This document shows positions 29,231 to 38,670 of a stretch of DNA of 64,000 nucleotides, piece by piece. Within the stretch, counting starts at the first letter, position 1. Each line of letters begins with the position of its first letter. The DNA lies in contig NZ_JACHMP010000001.1 in NCBI RefSeq assembly GCF_014204985.1, forward strand, positions 2,852,001 through 2,916,000, given 5' to 3'. Source of the DNA: Streptosporangium becharense. GTDB taxonomy: Bacteria; Actinomycetota; Actinomycetes; Streptosporangiales; Streptosporangiaceae. The notes below the pieces were generated by a model. The model saw only the letters and a list, made by a program, of their open reading frames with translations. It was not told where the DNA came from and searched no databases. A program made the translations under genes and the position numbers.

Positions 29231-29412
29231 GCCAGTCTCCTTCGGTATCGGTGTCGGAGGGTCACCAAAACGAAATCACGATAGGCGGTCGGAATACCAG
29301 TGGATCGCGGTTATACCGAGCGGCTATGGACCTTCCCACTCCACTGAAATCGCTAACGTTCTTTTTTAATCGGATTTCTGGTCATACATAGGGCATTCGA
29401 TGGGAGGAGAGC
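29231..29412. other. Intergenic region with A/T-rich patch upstream of the WXG100 gene
   Basis: This gap lies between the divergent WXG100 and accA3 genes. It contains an A/T-rich patch near 29350-29390 including a run of six T (CTTTTTTAA). A promoter for the WXG100 gene is expected here, but I cannot assign its boxes. Confidence 0.4.
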
Positions 29413-29523
29413 ATGGCCGGCCGGTGTGCGGGGCACACACCGCGGACCCACCGCGTCCCCGCGATCAGGAGCCGCTTACACTCCGTTGAAGGCTTGCCCG
29501 CCCTCCTCGTCCACGCGTACTGA
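29413..29523 (+). CDS. Possible 36-residue leader peptide before accA3
   Basis: An ATG at 29413 is preceded by GGGAGGAGA, one of the strongest Shine-Dalgarno matches in the area, and the frame stops at 29521-29523, only 14 bases before the accA3 start. The peptide ([20 protein letters not shown] and 16 more residues) is basic and not recognised. A possible accA3 -10 (TACACT, 29477-29482) lies inside it, so it may not be on the accA3 transcript. It is either a small ORF or chance. Confidence 0.25.
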   Translation: MAGRCAGHTPRTHRVPAIRSRLHSVEGLPALLVHAY

Positions 29524-29537
29524 AGGGAACCACGCCG

Positions 29538-31304
29538 GTGCAGAAGGTCCTGATCGCCAACCGCGGCGAGATCGCCGTACGGATCGCCCGCGCCTGCAAG
29601 GACGCCGGGCTGGCCGGTGTCGCCGTCTACGCCGACCAGGACCTGGACGCCCTGCACGTCAGGGTCGCCGACGAGGCGTACGCGCTCGGCGGCCAGTCGC
29701 CCGCCGAGACCTACCTGTCGATCGAGAAGATCCTCGACGTCGCGCGGCGGTCGGGTGCCGACGCCGTCCACCCCGGGTACGGATTCCTCGCCGAGAACGC
29801 CGACTTCGCGCGGGCCGTGACCGAGGCGGGCCTGACCTGGATCGGCCCGCCGCCCGCCGCGATCACCGCCCTCGGCGACAAGGTGCAGGCGCGCCACATC
29901 GCGCAGAAGGTCGGCGCCCCGCTCGTGGCGGGCACCAAGGACCCGGTCTCCGGGGCCGGGGAGGTCGTCGCCTTCGCCGAGGAGCACGGCCTGCCCATCG
30001 CGATCAAGGCCGCGTACGGCGGTGGCGGACGCGGCCTGAAGGTGGCCCGCACCCTGGAGGAGATCCCCGACCTGTACGAGTCGGCCGTGCGCGAGGCGGT
30101 CACCGCCTTCGGGCGCGGCGAGTGCTTCGTCGAGCGCTACCTGGACCGTCCCCGGCACGTGGAGACCCAGTGCCTGGCCGACCGGTACGGCAACGTGGTC
30201 GTCGTCGGCACCCGCGACTGCTCGCTCCAGCGCCGCCACCAGAAACTGGTCGAGGAGGCCCCGGCGCCGTTCCTCACGGCCGAGCAGCTCGACCTGCTCT
30301 ACACCAGCTCCAAGGCGATCCTGCGCGAGGCCGGCTACGTCGGCGCCGGCACCTGCGAGTTCCTGGTGGGCCAGGACGGCACGATCTCCTTCCTGGAGGT
30401 CAACACCCGCCTCCAGGTCGAGCATCCGGTGACGGAGGAGGTCGCGGGCGTCGACCTGGTGCGTGAGATGTTCCGCATCGCCGACGGCGGGGAGCTGGGC
30501 TACGGCGATCCCGCGCCGCGCGGCCACTCGATCGAGTTCCGGATCAACGCCGAGGACGCCGGCCGCGGTTTCCTGCCCGCGCCGGGCACCATCACCCGCA
30601 TGACCACGCCCTCCGGCCCCGGTGTCCGGCTGGACGCCGGTTACGAGGCCGGGATGACCGTGCCGCAGTCCTTCGACTCGCTGGTGGCCAAGCTGATCGT
30701 GACCGGCGCCACCCGGGAGCAGGCCCTGCAGCGGTCCCGCCGGGCGCTGGCGGAGTTCGAGATCGACGGCATGCCGACGGTGCTGCCCTTCCACCGGGCC
30801 GTGGTCGACGACCCGGCGTTCACCGGTGAGCCGTTCTCCGTGCACACCCGGTGGATCGAGACCGAGTTCACCACCGCGATCGCCCCGTACGCCGGGGAGC
30901 CGGGCACGGCCGACGAGCCCGGCGAGCGGGAGCGGATCACCGTCGAGGTCGGCGGCAGGCGCCTGGAGGTCGTGCTCCCGGCCGGCTTCGGGGTCCCCGC
31001 CGCAGGCGCGAACGCGGGCGCGGGGCGTCCCGCGTCGCGGGCGCCGCGCCGGGCCGGCGGCTCGGCGGCGAAGAAGGCCGCGAACGGTGACTCGCTGGTC
31101 AGCCCGATGCAGGGCACGATCGTCAAGGTCGTCGTCTCCGACGGCGACGTCGTCGCGGAGGGCGACACGATCGTGGTGCTGGAGGCGATGAAGATGGAGC
31201 AGCCGCTCGCCGCGCACAAGGCCGGAACCGTCACCGGGCTGGCGGCCCAGGTCGGCCAGACCGTCACCGCCGGGGCGGCGATCTGCGAGATCAAGGACGC
31301 CTGA
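29538..31304 (+). CDS. accA3: Acyl-CoA carboxylase alpha subunit (biotin carboxylase + biotin carrier)
   Basis: This subunit carboxylates its own biotin with ATP and bicarbonate and feeds the AccD subunit. The 588 residues comprise a biotin carboxylase (about 1-450; [17 protein letters not shown], the [15 protein letters not shown] loop, [14 protein letters not shown]) and a C-terminal biotinyl domain with the EAMKME motif, Lys552 being biotinylated by BirA. An Ala/Gly/Arg-rich linker joins them. The start is a GTG with GAAGGGA about 9 bases upstream. Partners in the window are accD-accE at 6.6-8.4 kb. Confidence 0.96.
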   Translation: MQKVLIANRGEIAVRIARACKDAGLAGVAVYADQDLDALHVRVADEAYALGGQSPAETYLSIEKILDVARRSGADAVHPGYGFLAENADFARAVTEAGLTWIGPPPAAITALGDKVQARHIAQKVGAPLVAGTKDPVSGAGEVVAFAEEHGLPIAIKAAYGGGGRGLKVARTLEEIPDLYESAVREAVTAFGRGECFVERYLDRPRHVETQCLADRYGNVVVVGTRDCSLQRRHQKLVEEAPAPFLTAEQLDLLYTSSKAILREAGYVGAGTCEFLVGQDGTISFLEVNTRLQVEHPVTEEVAGVDLVREMFRIADGGELGYGDPAPRGHSIEFRINAEDAGRGFLPAPGTITRMTTPSGPGVRLDAGYEAGMTVPQSFDSLVAKLIVTGATREQALQRSRRALAEFEIDGMPTVLPFHRAVVDDPAFTGEPFSVHTRWIETEFTTAIAPYAGEPGTADEPGERERITVEVGGRRLEVVLPAGFGVPAAGANAGAGRPASRAPRRAGGSAAKKAANGDSLVSPMQGTIVKVVVSDGDVVAEGDTIVVLEAMKMEQPLAAHKAGTVTGLAAQVGQTVTAGAAICEIKDA

Positions 31305-31308
31305 CGGT

Positions 31309-31330
31309 CTCGCCCCGGATGCGGGGCGAG
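31309..31330 (+). terminator. Hairpin after accA3
   Basis: CTCGCCCC-N6-GGGGCGAG immediately follows the accA3 stop. No T-run follows, so this is a weak or factor-dependent terminator, or an RNA 3' end stabiliser. Confidence 0.45.
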
Positions 31331-31430
31331 GATTGATGGGCGTTTGCATGGATTTTGGATGGATACGGAGAGGCGTAAGGGAACTCCGCCGCTCACTCAT
31401 TCGTCCTCAGGACGAAGGAGGCTTTCTGCC

Positions 31431-32792
31431 GTGACCACAAGAACCGCGCCAGGTCGTCTCGGCGCCGCGATACTCGCAGTGCTCGCCGGGCTGCTGGCCA
31501 TCTTCATGATCGCCCCGGCGGCCGCCGCCGCCGCGGCGCCCGACCCCAGCACGCTCGTCTCAGGGTTGAAGGACGGCGACCACTTCTACGCCGATCCCGC
31601 CGCGGGGATTCCTGCCAACGCCGCCGACGCCATGCGCGGTGCGGCCGAGCAGACCTCCTCCGTCTACGTGGCGGTGCTGCCCGGCGGCTCCATCACCAGC
31701 CAGTCGCAGGCCAGAACCCTGCTGAACTCCACGCTCAAGGGCGTGGGCGGCAAGTCCACCGTCCTGATCATGGACGGCAAGATCCCGTACGGCGCCTCCA
31801 ACATCAGGGGCGTCGACGTCGACGAGCTGCTCACCCGCGCGAGGACCAGCAACAGCCCGACCGACAACGTGGTCAACTTCGTCAAGCTGGCCGACGACGC
31901 CGCGGTCGGCGGCGGCGCGCGTCCCGCCGGCTCCGGTTCGTCCTCCGGCGGCTCCGGCGCGGGCGTACTGGTCGGCATCCTGGTGCTGGCCCTGGCCGGC
32001 GGCGGCGGACTGTTCCTGTACTCCCGCAAGAAGAACAAGCAGCGCGAGGCCCGCGAGGCCGCCGAGCTGGCCGCGGTCAAGCAGACCGTGGACGAGGACG
32101 TCACCAAGTTCGGCGAGGAGATCACCGACCTCGACACCGACGTCAAGCTGCTCGGCGACTCCGGCGACCACAACCAGGACTGGCAGCGTGCCCTCGACTC
32201 CTACGAGCGGGCCAAGGTGGAGCTCGCGGCGGTCAAGCGTCCCGACGAGTTGCGCGGTGTGACCACCGCCCTGGAGGAGGGCCGTTACGCCCTCGCCTGC
32301 GTGAAGGCCCGCGTCAACGACCAGCCGCTCCCCGAGCGGCGCTCCCCGTGCTTCTTCAACCCGCAGCACGGCCCGTCGGTGCGTGACGTGCGCTGGGCCC
32401 CGCCCGGCGGCGCGCTCCGCGACGTGCCCGCCTGCGCGGCCGACGCCGAGGCGATCGAGCGGGGCTTCGAGCCGCAGACCCGCGAGGTCATGGTCAACGG
32501 CCAGCGCCGGCCGTACTACGACGCGGGACCGGCCTACCAGCCGTACGCCTACGGCTACTACGGCGGTTTCGGCGACGTGATGACCGGCATGCTCGTCGGC
32601 ACCATGCTCGGCAGCATGATGGGCGGCGGCTGGGGCATGGGCGGCTACGGCTACGGCTACGATCAGGGCTTCGCCGACGGCGGCGGCACCGACTTCGGCG
32701 GGGGCGGCGGCGACTTCGGCGGCGGCGGCTGGGGTGACTTCGGCGGAGGCGGCGACTTCGGCGGAGGCGACTTCGGCGGTGGCGACTGGTGA
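31431..32792 (+). CDS. Membrane protein with Gly-rich tail and a shared cytoplasmic helical module
   Basis: This 453-residue protein begins with a signal or anchor sequence (GRLGAAILAVLAGLLAIFMI and an Ala run). An extracytoplasmic domain (about 38-165, of the TPM/DUF6676 style) follows, with a membrane helix near 180-198. A cytoplasmic helical segment (about 215-300, DEDVTKFGEEITDLD onward) strongly resembles the tail of the pentapeptide protein at 55.2 kb. A Cys-containing region and a Gly/Phe/Asp-rich tail (repeats of DFGGGG) end the protein. AAGGAGG nine bases before the GTG at 31431 sets the start. The terminator after it marks a monocistronic gene. The role is unknown. Confidence 0.75.
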   Translation: MTTRTAPGRLGAAILAVLAGLLAIFMIAPAAAAAAAPDPSTLVSGLKDGDHFYADPAAGIPANAADAMRGAAEQTSSVYVAVLPGGSITSQSQARTLLNSTLKGVGGKSTVLIMDGKIPYGASNIRGVDVDELLTRARTSNSPTDNVVNFVKLADDAAVGGGARPAGSGSSSGGSGAGVLVGILVLALAGGGGLFLYSRKKNKQREAREAAELAAVKQTVDEDVTKFGEEITDLDTDVKLLGDSGDHNQDWQRALDSYERAKVELAAVKRPDELRGVTTALEEGRYALACVKARVNDQPLPERRSPCFFNPQHGPSVRDVRWAPPGGALRDVPACAADAEAIERGFEPQTREVMVNGQRRPYYDAGPAYQPYAYGYYGGFGDVMTGMLVGTMLGSMMGGGWGMGGYGYGYDQGFADGGGTDFGGGGGDFGGGGWGDFGGGGDFGGGDFGGGDW

Positions 32793-32815
32793 TCCGCCCC
32801 TGACGACGGCGTGGC

Positions 32816-32853
32816 AAGGCGCGTCCCCCGGGAACGGGGGACGCGCCTTCTTT
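32816..32853 (+). terminator. Intrinsic terminator after the Gly-rich membrane protein gene
   Basis: The 14-base arms AAGGCGCGTCCCCC and GGGGGACGCGCCTT enclose a 6-base loop and are followed by CTTTC. The position, 24 bases after the stop codon, is typical. Confidence 0.8.
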
Positions 32854-32934
32854 CATGCCTTCCGCGGCCTCTTTCCGGCCTTCCGCGGCCGTGCCTTCCG
32901 CCGGGACGCCGCCGAGCCGCCGGGAGGCGTCCGG

Positions 32935-33939
32935 TCAGGTGCTGTGGCGCACCGTGAGGCGGGGCTCCAGGAAGGTGGTGCCGGGGACGGAGTGGCCCTC
33001 CAGCTTCTCCATGAGCAGCAACACCGCCTGGCGGCCCACCTCCTCGGCCGGGATCAGCACCGAGGTCAGCGCCGGGCTGGAACGCTCCGCGACGTCGTCG
33101 GGGCAGATGGCCACCACCGCGACGTCGTCCGGCACCCTCCTGCCGAGCTGGCGCAACGCCCCCAGCACGTGGTTGACCGCGGCCTCGTTGTGCACCACCA
33201 GGCCGGACAGGCCGGGCCGGGCGTCGAGGATGCCGGAGACCGTCGCGAAGACCTGGTCGAAGGTCTCCTCGCAGGGCAGCGCCACGCCGGTCAGGCCGTG
33301 CCCGGCCACGGCCTCGGTGAAGCCCTCCCGGGTGCGGCGGGCGAAGCCGGTGCCGCGTTCGTAGACCACCGAGGGGGCGCCGAGCAGCGCGACCTCCCGG
33401 TGCCCGCGCGCCGCCAGGTGCTCCACGCAGAGTGCCCCGGCCCGCGCGAAGTCGAGGTCGACGCAGGTCAGCCCGGCCGGATCGGCGGGGAACCCGATCA
33501 GCACGCTCGGCTCGGCGAGCTCGCGCAGCAGCGGCACCCGGCTGTCGTGGAGTTCGACGTCCATCAGCACCAGCCCGTCCACCAGCGCGCTGGCCGCCGC
33601 CCTGCGGAGCCCGTCGGCCCCCTCGTCGGCGGTCAGCAGCAGCACGTCGTGGTCGTGCCGCCGCGCGGCGGTGACCACCGAGGTGGCGAACTGCATCAGC
33701 ACCGGCACGTGCATGCCCGCCCGCAGCGGCAGCACCAGCGCGATGACGTTGGCCCGTTTGCTGGCCAGTGCCCTGGCCCCGGCGTTGGGGTGGTAGCCGA
33801 GGACCCGCACGCTGTCGAGCACCCGGCGGCGGGTGTCGGCCGAGATCGCCCGCTTGCCGCTGAGCACGTACGACACCGTGCTGACCGCGACGCCCGCATG
33901 CCTGGCGACCTCGCTGATCGTCACCGCCCGGCCGGTCAT
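32935..33939 (-). CDS. LacI-family transcriptional regulator
   Basis: This 334-residue regulator has an N-terminal helix-turn-helix (VTISEVARHAGVAVSTVSYV, about 6-25), the hinge region (GYHPNAGARALASKRAN) and a periplasmic-binding-protein-like sugar domain. It probably represses the GH3 gene next to it on the same strand. Two LacI-type palindromes lie in the region upstream of that gene (37132-37170). GGGGAG is four bases before the ATG. Its inducer is probably a sugar released from a plant polymer. Confidence 0.9.
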   Translation of the reverse strand: MTGRAVTISEVARHAGVAVSTVSYVLSGKRAISADTRRRVLDSVRVLGYHPNAGARALASKRANVIALVLPLRAGMHVPVLMQFATSVVTAARRHDHDVLLLTADEGADGLRRAAASALVDGLVLMDVELHDSRVPLLRELAEPSVLIGFPADPAGLTCVDLDFARAGALCVEHLAARGHREVALLGAPSVVYERGTGFARRTREGFTEAVAGHGLTGVALPCEETFDQVFATVSGILDARPGLSGLVVHNEAAVNHVLGALRQLGRRVPDDVAVVAICPDDVAERSSPALTSVLIPAEEVGRQAVLLLMEKLEGHSVPGTTFLEPRLTVRHST

Positions 33940-34065
33940 GCGCTCCCCTCGTCTCGTGGTCCCCTCACCGTACGGGCCCCGTGGCTCTCGCGGCCCCGAC
34001 GTCCCCGGGGCCCATGACGCCCGGCCCGGACGGCGGTGGAGGGCCGGTGCACCCGCCGCGCCGGT

Positions 34066-36840
34066 TCACCCGGCCTCGTCGAAGCCTACGGTGGCCACGG
34101 TGATCCCGGCGTTCTCGAACACCAGGTAGAGATCGTGCACCCCCCGGACGTCCGCGAGCGCGGTTCGAACCTCGGTCAGGTCGTAGCGACCGCCCCGCGG
34201 GATCGGCAGGTCGCCGACGACCGGCCCGTAGAGGGGGTCGTCCAGGCGCAGGGTGACCACGCCGCCCTCGACGCCGGTCGCGGTGACGGCGCAGGAGGCG
34301 GCCCGGGCTCCGAAATCGAGGGAGCGGAACAGGATCCACGCCCCCTCCGCGCCGGAGCGGACGGCGTCACCGGCGACCCGGGAGGCGTCCACGAACGCCA
34401 CCGAGTCGTACTCGTCGTGGTCGACCGCGGCGATCGGCCCGGCGAAGGCCGCCCGCGGCGGGATCTCCTCCCCGTCGACGTGGAAAGGCGCGCACAACCG
34501 GATGTCGTGGGCGGAGCGGCCGATCATGATCTTGTGAGGCGCGTCCTCGACGACGAACCGGTTCCTGGTGACGTCCCAGAAGGCCAGCTCGCGGAGGTCG
34601 AGGCTCCAGGTGATCCGGGTGCTCTCGCCGGGGGCGAGCCGGATCCGGACGAAGCCCCGCAGGCGGCGCAGCGCCTGCTTGACCCGGGACCGGCGCTGGC
34701 GGGTGTAGATCTGCACGACCTCCGCCCCGGCGCGGGACCCGGTGTTGGCGACGGTGGCGGAGGCGGTCAGCCGGCCGTCCTCCACCGACACCGCCAGGTC
34801 GGTGTAGTCGAAGGTGGTGTAGCTCAGGCCGTGGCCGAAGGGGTGGAGCGGGGTGCCCCGGTAGTACTGGTAGGTCGCGTCGGCGGCGATGATGTCGTAG
34901 TCGAGCAGGTCGGGCAGCTCGCACGCCGAGCGGTACCAGGTCTGGGTGAGCCGCCCCTCGGGGTCGGCGTCGCCGAACAGCACCTCGGCCAGCGCGTGGC
35001 CGTACTCCTGGCCGCCGTGCGAGGACCACAGCACCGCGGGGATGTCCTCGTCGGCCCAGGTGACCGGGTAGCCGCTGCTGATCACCATGACGGTCGCGGG
35101 GTTGGCCGCGCGCACGGCCCGCACCACCGCCTCCTGCGCGGCGGGCAGTGCCAGGTCGAGGCGGTCCTCGGTCTCGCGGCCGTTGACGAGCGGGTGGTCG
35201 CCGACGACCACCACGGCCACATCGGCGGTCGCGGCGAGGGCGGCGGCGGCCTCGGCGCCGGAGACGACCCGCTCCATGGTGAGCCAGGTGGCGGCGTCGG
35301 CGTCGTCGACCAGGCGGAAGGCTCCGCCGTCCAGCGCGAGGTAGCGGCCGGTGGAGATGTGCCGCAGCGCCAGGGTGCCGCGCGGCCGGTCCTCCATCCG
35401 GAAGGTCTGGCGCACCTCCCAGCCGTTGGGGCCGGGCTGGTCGTTGACCAGCACGCCCGCCTCGTCGACCGACAGGTAGCGGCCGGTCGCGACCGCGCGC
35501 AGCGCGTAGGCGCCGCCGCCCCAGTCGAACAGGTCGAACAGGTCGGGTTCGGCGCCGACCCCCAGCGGGCCGCCGTCGGGGTCGGCGACGACGTGGCCGC
35601 CGTCCACCGACAGGGTGAGCCGGTCGACGCCCTCGCAGAACACGGTCTCGCACCGCTCGGCGAGTCCGGCGCGCGCGGTGACGGCGTACGGGAGGGTGCC
35701 CGAGTACCAGTCCTCCATCAGCGTGTCGCCGAGCTGGCCGATGACCGCGATCCTGCGCACGGACGGCGCCAGCGGGAGGATGCCGTCGTTGCGCAGCAGC
35801 ACGATCGAGCGGCGGGCCGCCTCGCGGGCCAGTTCCTGGTGCTCGAGACAGTTGACGACCGCCTCGGTGACGTCGTCGTAGGGGGTGGCGGGGTCGAACT
35901 CGCCCAGCCGGAACCGGATCGACAGCGTGTGCCGGACGGCGGCGTCGATGTCCGCCTCGCCGATCAGGCCACGCTCCAGCGCCTCGCGGATGTGGCCGAG
36001 GGTGGCCTCGGTCCGGTCGTCGTCCTGGGTGAAGCTGTCGAGCCCGGCCTTGATCGCGTGGGCGTACGCCTCGGGGAGGTCGTCGTAGTAGGCCTGCAGG
36101 CCGGTGAAGTTGGCGGGTGCGTAGGCGTCGCTGACCACCAGCACGTCGTCGGGCGCCCACCGCCGCAGCACCTCGCCGATCAGCGGGCTCAGGTGCGCGG
36201 GACGGCCGTTGACCAGGTTGTACGACGGCATCACGGCCACCGCGGCGCCGCTCTCCAGCGCGGGGCGGTAGGCCGGCAGCTCGTACTCGTGCAGCACCCG
36301 GGGCGGCAGGTTGCTGGAGGTGACGCAGCGGTCGGTCTCGTTGTTGTAGCCGAGGAAGTGCTTGAGCGTGGGGGCGGTCTTCAACACTGTGGGATCGCTC
36401 CCACGAAGGCCGGAGGCGTACGCCGTCGCCATGACGCCGGTCAGCCACGGGTCCTCGGAGTAGCCCTCCTCGTTCCGCCCCCACCGGGGGTCGCGCAGCG
36501 GGTTGACCACGGGGGCCCAGACGTTGCGTCCGGCCCCGGCGGGGTCCTTGTGGTGGAAGGCCAGGGCCTCGTCGCTCGTGGCCTCGCCCACGCGCCTGAC
36601 GAGCTCCGGGTCCCAGGTGCTGGCCAGGCCGATCGCCTGCGGGAACACCGTCGCCGGGCCGAGCCAGGCCAGGCCGTGCAGCGCCTCGGTGCCGGTGCGG
36701 AACGCGCCGACTCCGAGGCGCTCGACCGGCGCCTGGTACTGGTGCAGCAGGCCGATCTTCTCCTGGAGGGTGAGCCTGCTCTGCAGGTCGGCGACGCGCA
36801 CGGCGAGCGGGAGCGTCGCGTCGCGGAAGGGTTCGTTCAT
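34066..36840 (-). CDS. Glycoside hydrolase family 3 enzyme with inserted fascin-like repeats
   Basis: This 924-residue GH3 enzyme probably acts as a beta-glucosidase or beta-xylosidase. The first domain has KHFLGYNNE, and the nucleophile motif VVSDAYAP puts the Asp at about residue 238. The second domain, AARRSIVLLRNDGILPL onward, is split by about 90 residues (about 440-525) carrying two copies of G-R-Y-L-x-x-D (TGRYLSVDE, TGRYLALDG), which look like fascin/beta-trefoil strands and may bind sugar. A fibronectin-III-like domain and a C-terminal beta-rich domain follow. No signal peptide is visible, so it acts inside the cell on imported oligosaccharides. I choose the ATG at 36840; an earlier start adds 12 residues. 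Confidence 0.9.
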   Translation of the reverse strand: MNEPFRDATLPLAVRVADLQSRLTLQEKIGLLHQYQAPVERLGVGAFRTGTEALHGLAWLGPATVFPQAIGLASTWDPELVRRVGEATSDEALAFHHKDPAGAGRNVWAPVVNPLRDPRWGRNEEGYSEDPWLTGVMATAYASGLRGSDPTVLKTAPTLKHFLGYNNETDRCVTSSNLPPRVLHEYELPAYRPALESGAAVAVMPSYNLVNGRPAHLSPLIGEVLRRWAPDDVLVVSDAYAPANFTGLQAYYDDLPEAYAHAIKAGLDSFTQDDDRTEATLGHIREALERGLIGEADIDAAVRHTLSIRFRLGEFDPATPYDDVTEAVVNCLEHQELAREAARRSIVLLRNDGILPLAPSVRRIAVIGQLGDTLMEDWYSGTLPYAVTARAGLAERCETVFCEGVDRLTLSVDGGHVVADPDGGPLGVGAEPDLFDLFDWGGGAYALRAVATGRYLSVDEAGVLVNDQPGPNGWEVRQTFRMEDRPRGTLALRHISTGRYLALDGGAFRLVDDADAATWLTMERVVSGAEAAAALAATADVAVVVVGDHPLVNGRETEDRLDLALPAAQEAVVRAVRAANPATVMVISSGYPVTWADEDIPAVLWSSHGGQEYGHALAEVLFGDADPEGRLTQTWYRSACELPDLLDYDIIAADATYQYYRGTPLHPFGHGLSYTTFDYTDLAVSVEDGRLTASATVANTGSRAGAEVVQIYTRQRRSRVKQALRRLRGFVRIRLAPGESTRITWSLDLRELAFWDVTRNRFVVEDAPHKIMIGRSAHDIRLCAPFHVDGEEIPPRAAFAGPIAAVDHDEYDSVAFVDASRVAGDAVRSGAEGAWILFRSLDFGARAASCAVTATGVEGGVVTLRLDDPLYGPVVGDLPIPRGGRYDLTEVRTALADVRGVHDLYLVFENAGITVATVGFDEAG

Positions 36841-37131
36841 CGGATTCCCGGGGCGGGGGCCCCTGGCTGCGGCCACGGGCGGGACACCCCTGCCTCCCTT
36901 CGGTTACGGTCGTGCGCGGGCTCGCGATGACCGGTCGGACCTGACGGGGTTGCGCGGTCCTCGCCGCCGGCCCGGCGGGGAGGCGGAGCGCCTGCGGTGC
37001 CGAGGTGGAGCACCGCGTTCGCCATCGGTGTCCGCGATCGGCGGAGAGAGGGGAACACCCGGCCGGAGGGCCGGAGTCCGCTGGTTGCGGTCGTGGGGGG
37101 TGAGGTCACGGGAGACCGTCCCTTTACGAGC
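36841..37131. other. Leader region of the GH3 gene, no gene seen
   Basis: This is about 290 bp of GC-rich sequence between the GH3 start and the operator pair. I see no protein-coding content or clear RNA structure. If transcription starts at the operators, the GH3 mRNA would have an unusually long 5' leader. Confidence 0.4.
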
Positions 37132-37170
37132 GTCGAAGCGCTTCGACCGAGGACATCGAAACGCTTCGAC
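37132..37170 (-). promoter_or_regulatory. Pair of LacI-type operators upstream of the GH3 gene
   Basis: GTCGAAGCGCTTCGAC at 37132-37147 is a perfect 16-bp palindrome. ATCGAAACGCTTCGAC at 37155-37170 is a near-perfect one. Their centres are 23 bp apart. Both have the CG-centred form bound by LacI-family proteins, and a LacI-family gene is two genes downstream. Confidence 0.75.
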
Positions 37171-37182
37171 GGTTGGTCCGGG

Positions 37183-37218
37183 AAAACTCCGTTCGTTACA
37201 CGCGTGTTTCGAACGGAG
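37183..37218 (-). terminator. Intrinsic terminator of the ROK regulator gene
   Basis: On the minus strand CTCCGTTCG and CGAACGGAG form a stem around a 14-base, partly self-complementary loop, followed by TTTT. It lies 35-70 bases after the ROK stop codon. The dyad extends outward with TTCCC/GGGAA pairs. It could also serve as a regulator site. Confidence 0.7.
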
Positions 37219-37252
37219 CTTCCCGCAAGGGTGCACTCCTGTGCGGCTCAGG

Positions 37253-38458
37253 TCAAGAGATCCGCGGCAAACGCCCTGAATCCACCGAATCCAGCACCCG
37301 AGCCGCGCCACCGAGGGCGGCGGCGTCGTAACCGAGCGTGGAGGCGACGACCCGGCAGCCCCCGGCGTCCGGCGCGATCATGCGTCCGCGCATCTCGGCC
37401 TCCACCGCGGGCAGCAGCCACGGCGCCAGCGGCACGTAGTAGCCGCCCAGGATGACGACCTCGGGGTTGAGCAGGTTGGCGGCCAGCGCCACGCCCTTGC
37501 CCAGGCTGTGCCCCACGTTCTTCAGGATCGTGAGCGTGCGGGGGTCGCCGTCGCGGGCCAGGCGCACCACCTCCTCCAGCTCGGCCTCGACGTCGGCCGG
37601 CGAGAGCGCGGCCTGCTCCAGCACGGCGCCGATCCCGGCGACGGCCTCCAGGCAGCCCAGGCGTCCGCAACGGCACTCGGCGCCGAGCGGGTCGAGCTGG
37701 AGGTGGCCGATCTCACCGCCGAAGCCCTGCCCACCGCGGCGCAGCCGCCCGTCGAGGATGACCCCGGCCCCCACTCCGATCTCGCCGGTGAGGTAGACCA
37801 GGTCGGCCGTGCCGGCCTGCGGCCCGAAGCGGTGCTCGGCCAGGGCGGCGAGGTTGGCGTCGTTGTCGACCTGGACGGGGAAGCCCGGGTCGCGCAGCGC
37901 CTTGGTGAGGTCTCCGCACAGGTCGGCGTCGCGCCAGCCCAGGTTGGGGGCGATGCGCACGGTACCGTCGAGGCCGACCAGCCCCGGCACGCCCACGGTC
38001 ACCCCGAGGACCTGCCGCTCCTCCTTGGCCATGCGGTTGACCACCCGGCGGACGATCCCGGCGACGGCCGCGACGGCCTGGCCCGGCGCACTGGTGGCGC
38101 CGGGGAAGGAGCGGCGCCAGGAGAGCAGGCGCCGTCCCGACAGGTCCACCGCGACAGCGGTGACGTAGTCGACGTTCACCTCGATGCCGATCGCCGCGTA
38201 CGGCGAGCCGTCGAGCACGAGCATCGTGGCGGGACGGCCGACCCGGTTCTCGGTCAGGCCGGTCTCCCGGACCAGCCGGCGGTCGATGAGATCGGCGACC
38301 AGGCTGGAGACGGTCGCCTTGTTGAGACCGGTGGACGCCGCGATGTCGGCCCGCGAGCACGGCGCGTGCTCACGCACGAACCTCAGCACGACGGCGAGGT
38401 TCGTGGCCCGCACGTCGGCGAAGTCCGCGGGCCGCGGGTCGGTCGTAGATGTGATCAA
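37253..38458 (-). CDS. ROK-family transcriptional regulator (XylR/NagC type)
   Basis: This 401-residue regulator has an N-terminal MarR-like helix-turn-helix (SRADIAASTGLNKATVSSLV, about residues 35-54). The ROK sugar-kinase-like domain has the zinc motif CRCGRLGCLEA and the EIGHLQL segment. It probably represses sugar genes until an oligosaccharide or sugar binds. The start is TTG at 38458 with GGAG about 13 bases upstream; no better start keeps the helix-turn-helix complete. It is divergent from the LplA-type importer and has a XylR-like operator in between. Confidence 0.9.
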   Translation of the reverse strand: MITSTTDPRPADFADVRATNLAVVLRFVREHAPCSRADIAASTGLNKATVSSLVADLIDRRLVRETGLTENRVGRPATMLVLDGSPYAAIGIEVNVDYVTAVAVDLSGRRLLSWRRSFPGATSAPGQAVAAVAGIVRRVVNRMAKEERQVLGVTVGVPGLVGLDGTVRIAPNLGWRDADLCGDLTKALRDPGFPVQVDNDANLAALAEHRFGPQAGTADLVYLTGEIGVGAGVILDGRLRRGGQGFGGEIGHLQLDPLGAECRCGRLGCLEAVAGIGAVLEQAALSPADVEAELEEVVRLARDGDPRTLTILKNVGHSLGKGVALAANLLNPEVVILGGYYVPLAPWLLPAVEAEMRGRMIAPDAGGCRVVASTLGYDAAALGGAARVLDSVDSGRLPRIS

Positions 38459-38575
38459 GGTGAGTCCCGCTCTCCCTCGGCCAGGCTGGCCCCATCATGC
38501 CCCATCGTTCACCAATCCGTGACCGCCTACCGGCGTCCCGCGATCGTCGGTCACTTGTGGCGTCGGTCACCCTCG

Positions 38576-38606
38576 ACTAATTTGTTTGGTCGGAAGACGA
38601 ACTAAT
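38576..38606. promoter_or_regulatory. XylR/ROK-type operator between the ROK gene and the first sugar importer
   Basis: The site holds ACTAATTTGTTTGG and GACGAACTAATT separated by a few bases. This is an A/T-rich imperfect dyad in very GC-rich DNA. Bacillus XylR, also a ROK protein, binds a dyad with the same TTTGTTT and AACTAA half-sites. Related sites lie at 52623-52645 and 55089-55121. Confidence 0.7.
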
Positions 38607-38670
38607 TCTACCCCGGAGCCCTCTCCGCCGACACCCCCCATCCATCCCGAACGAACGAAGGGAGCGCGCC

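Noticed and set aside
34036..36930. Long + strand open frame opposite the GH3 gene
   Set aside because: It is an antisense shadow with repetitive Val, Gly, Asp and Arg composition; the minus strand encodes a complete GH3 enzyme.
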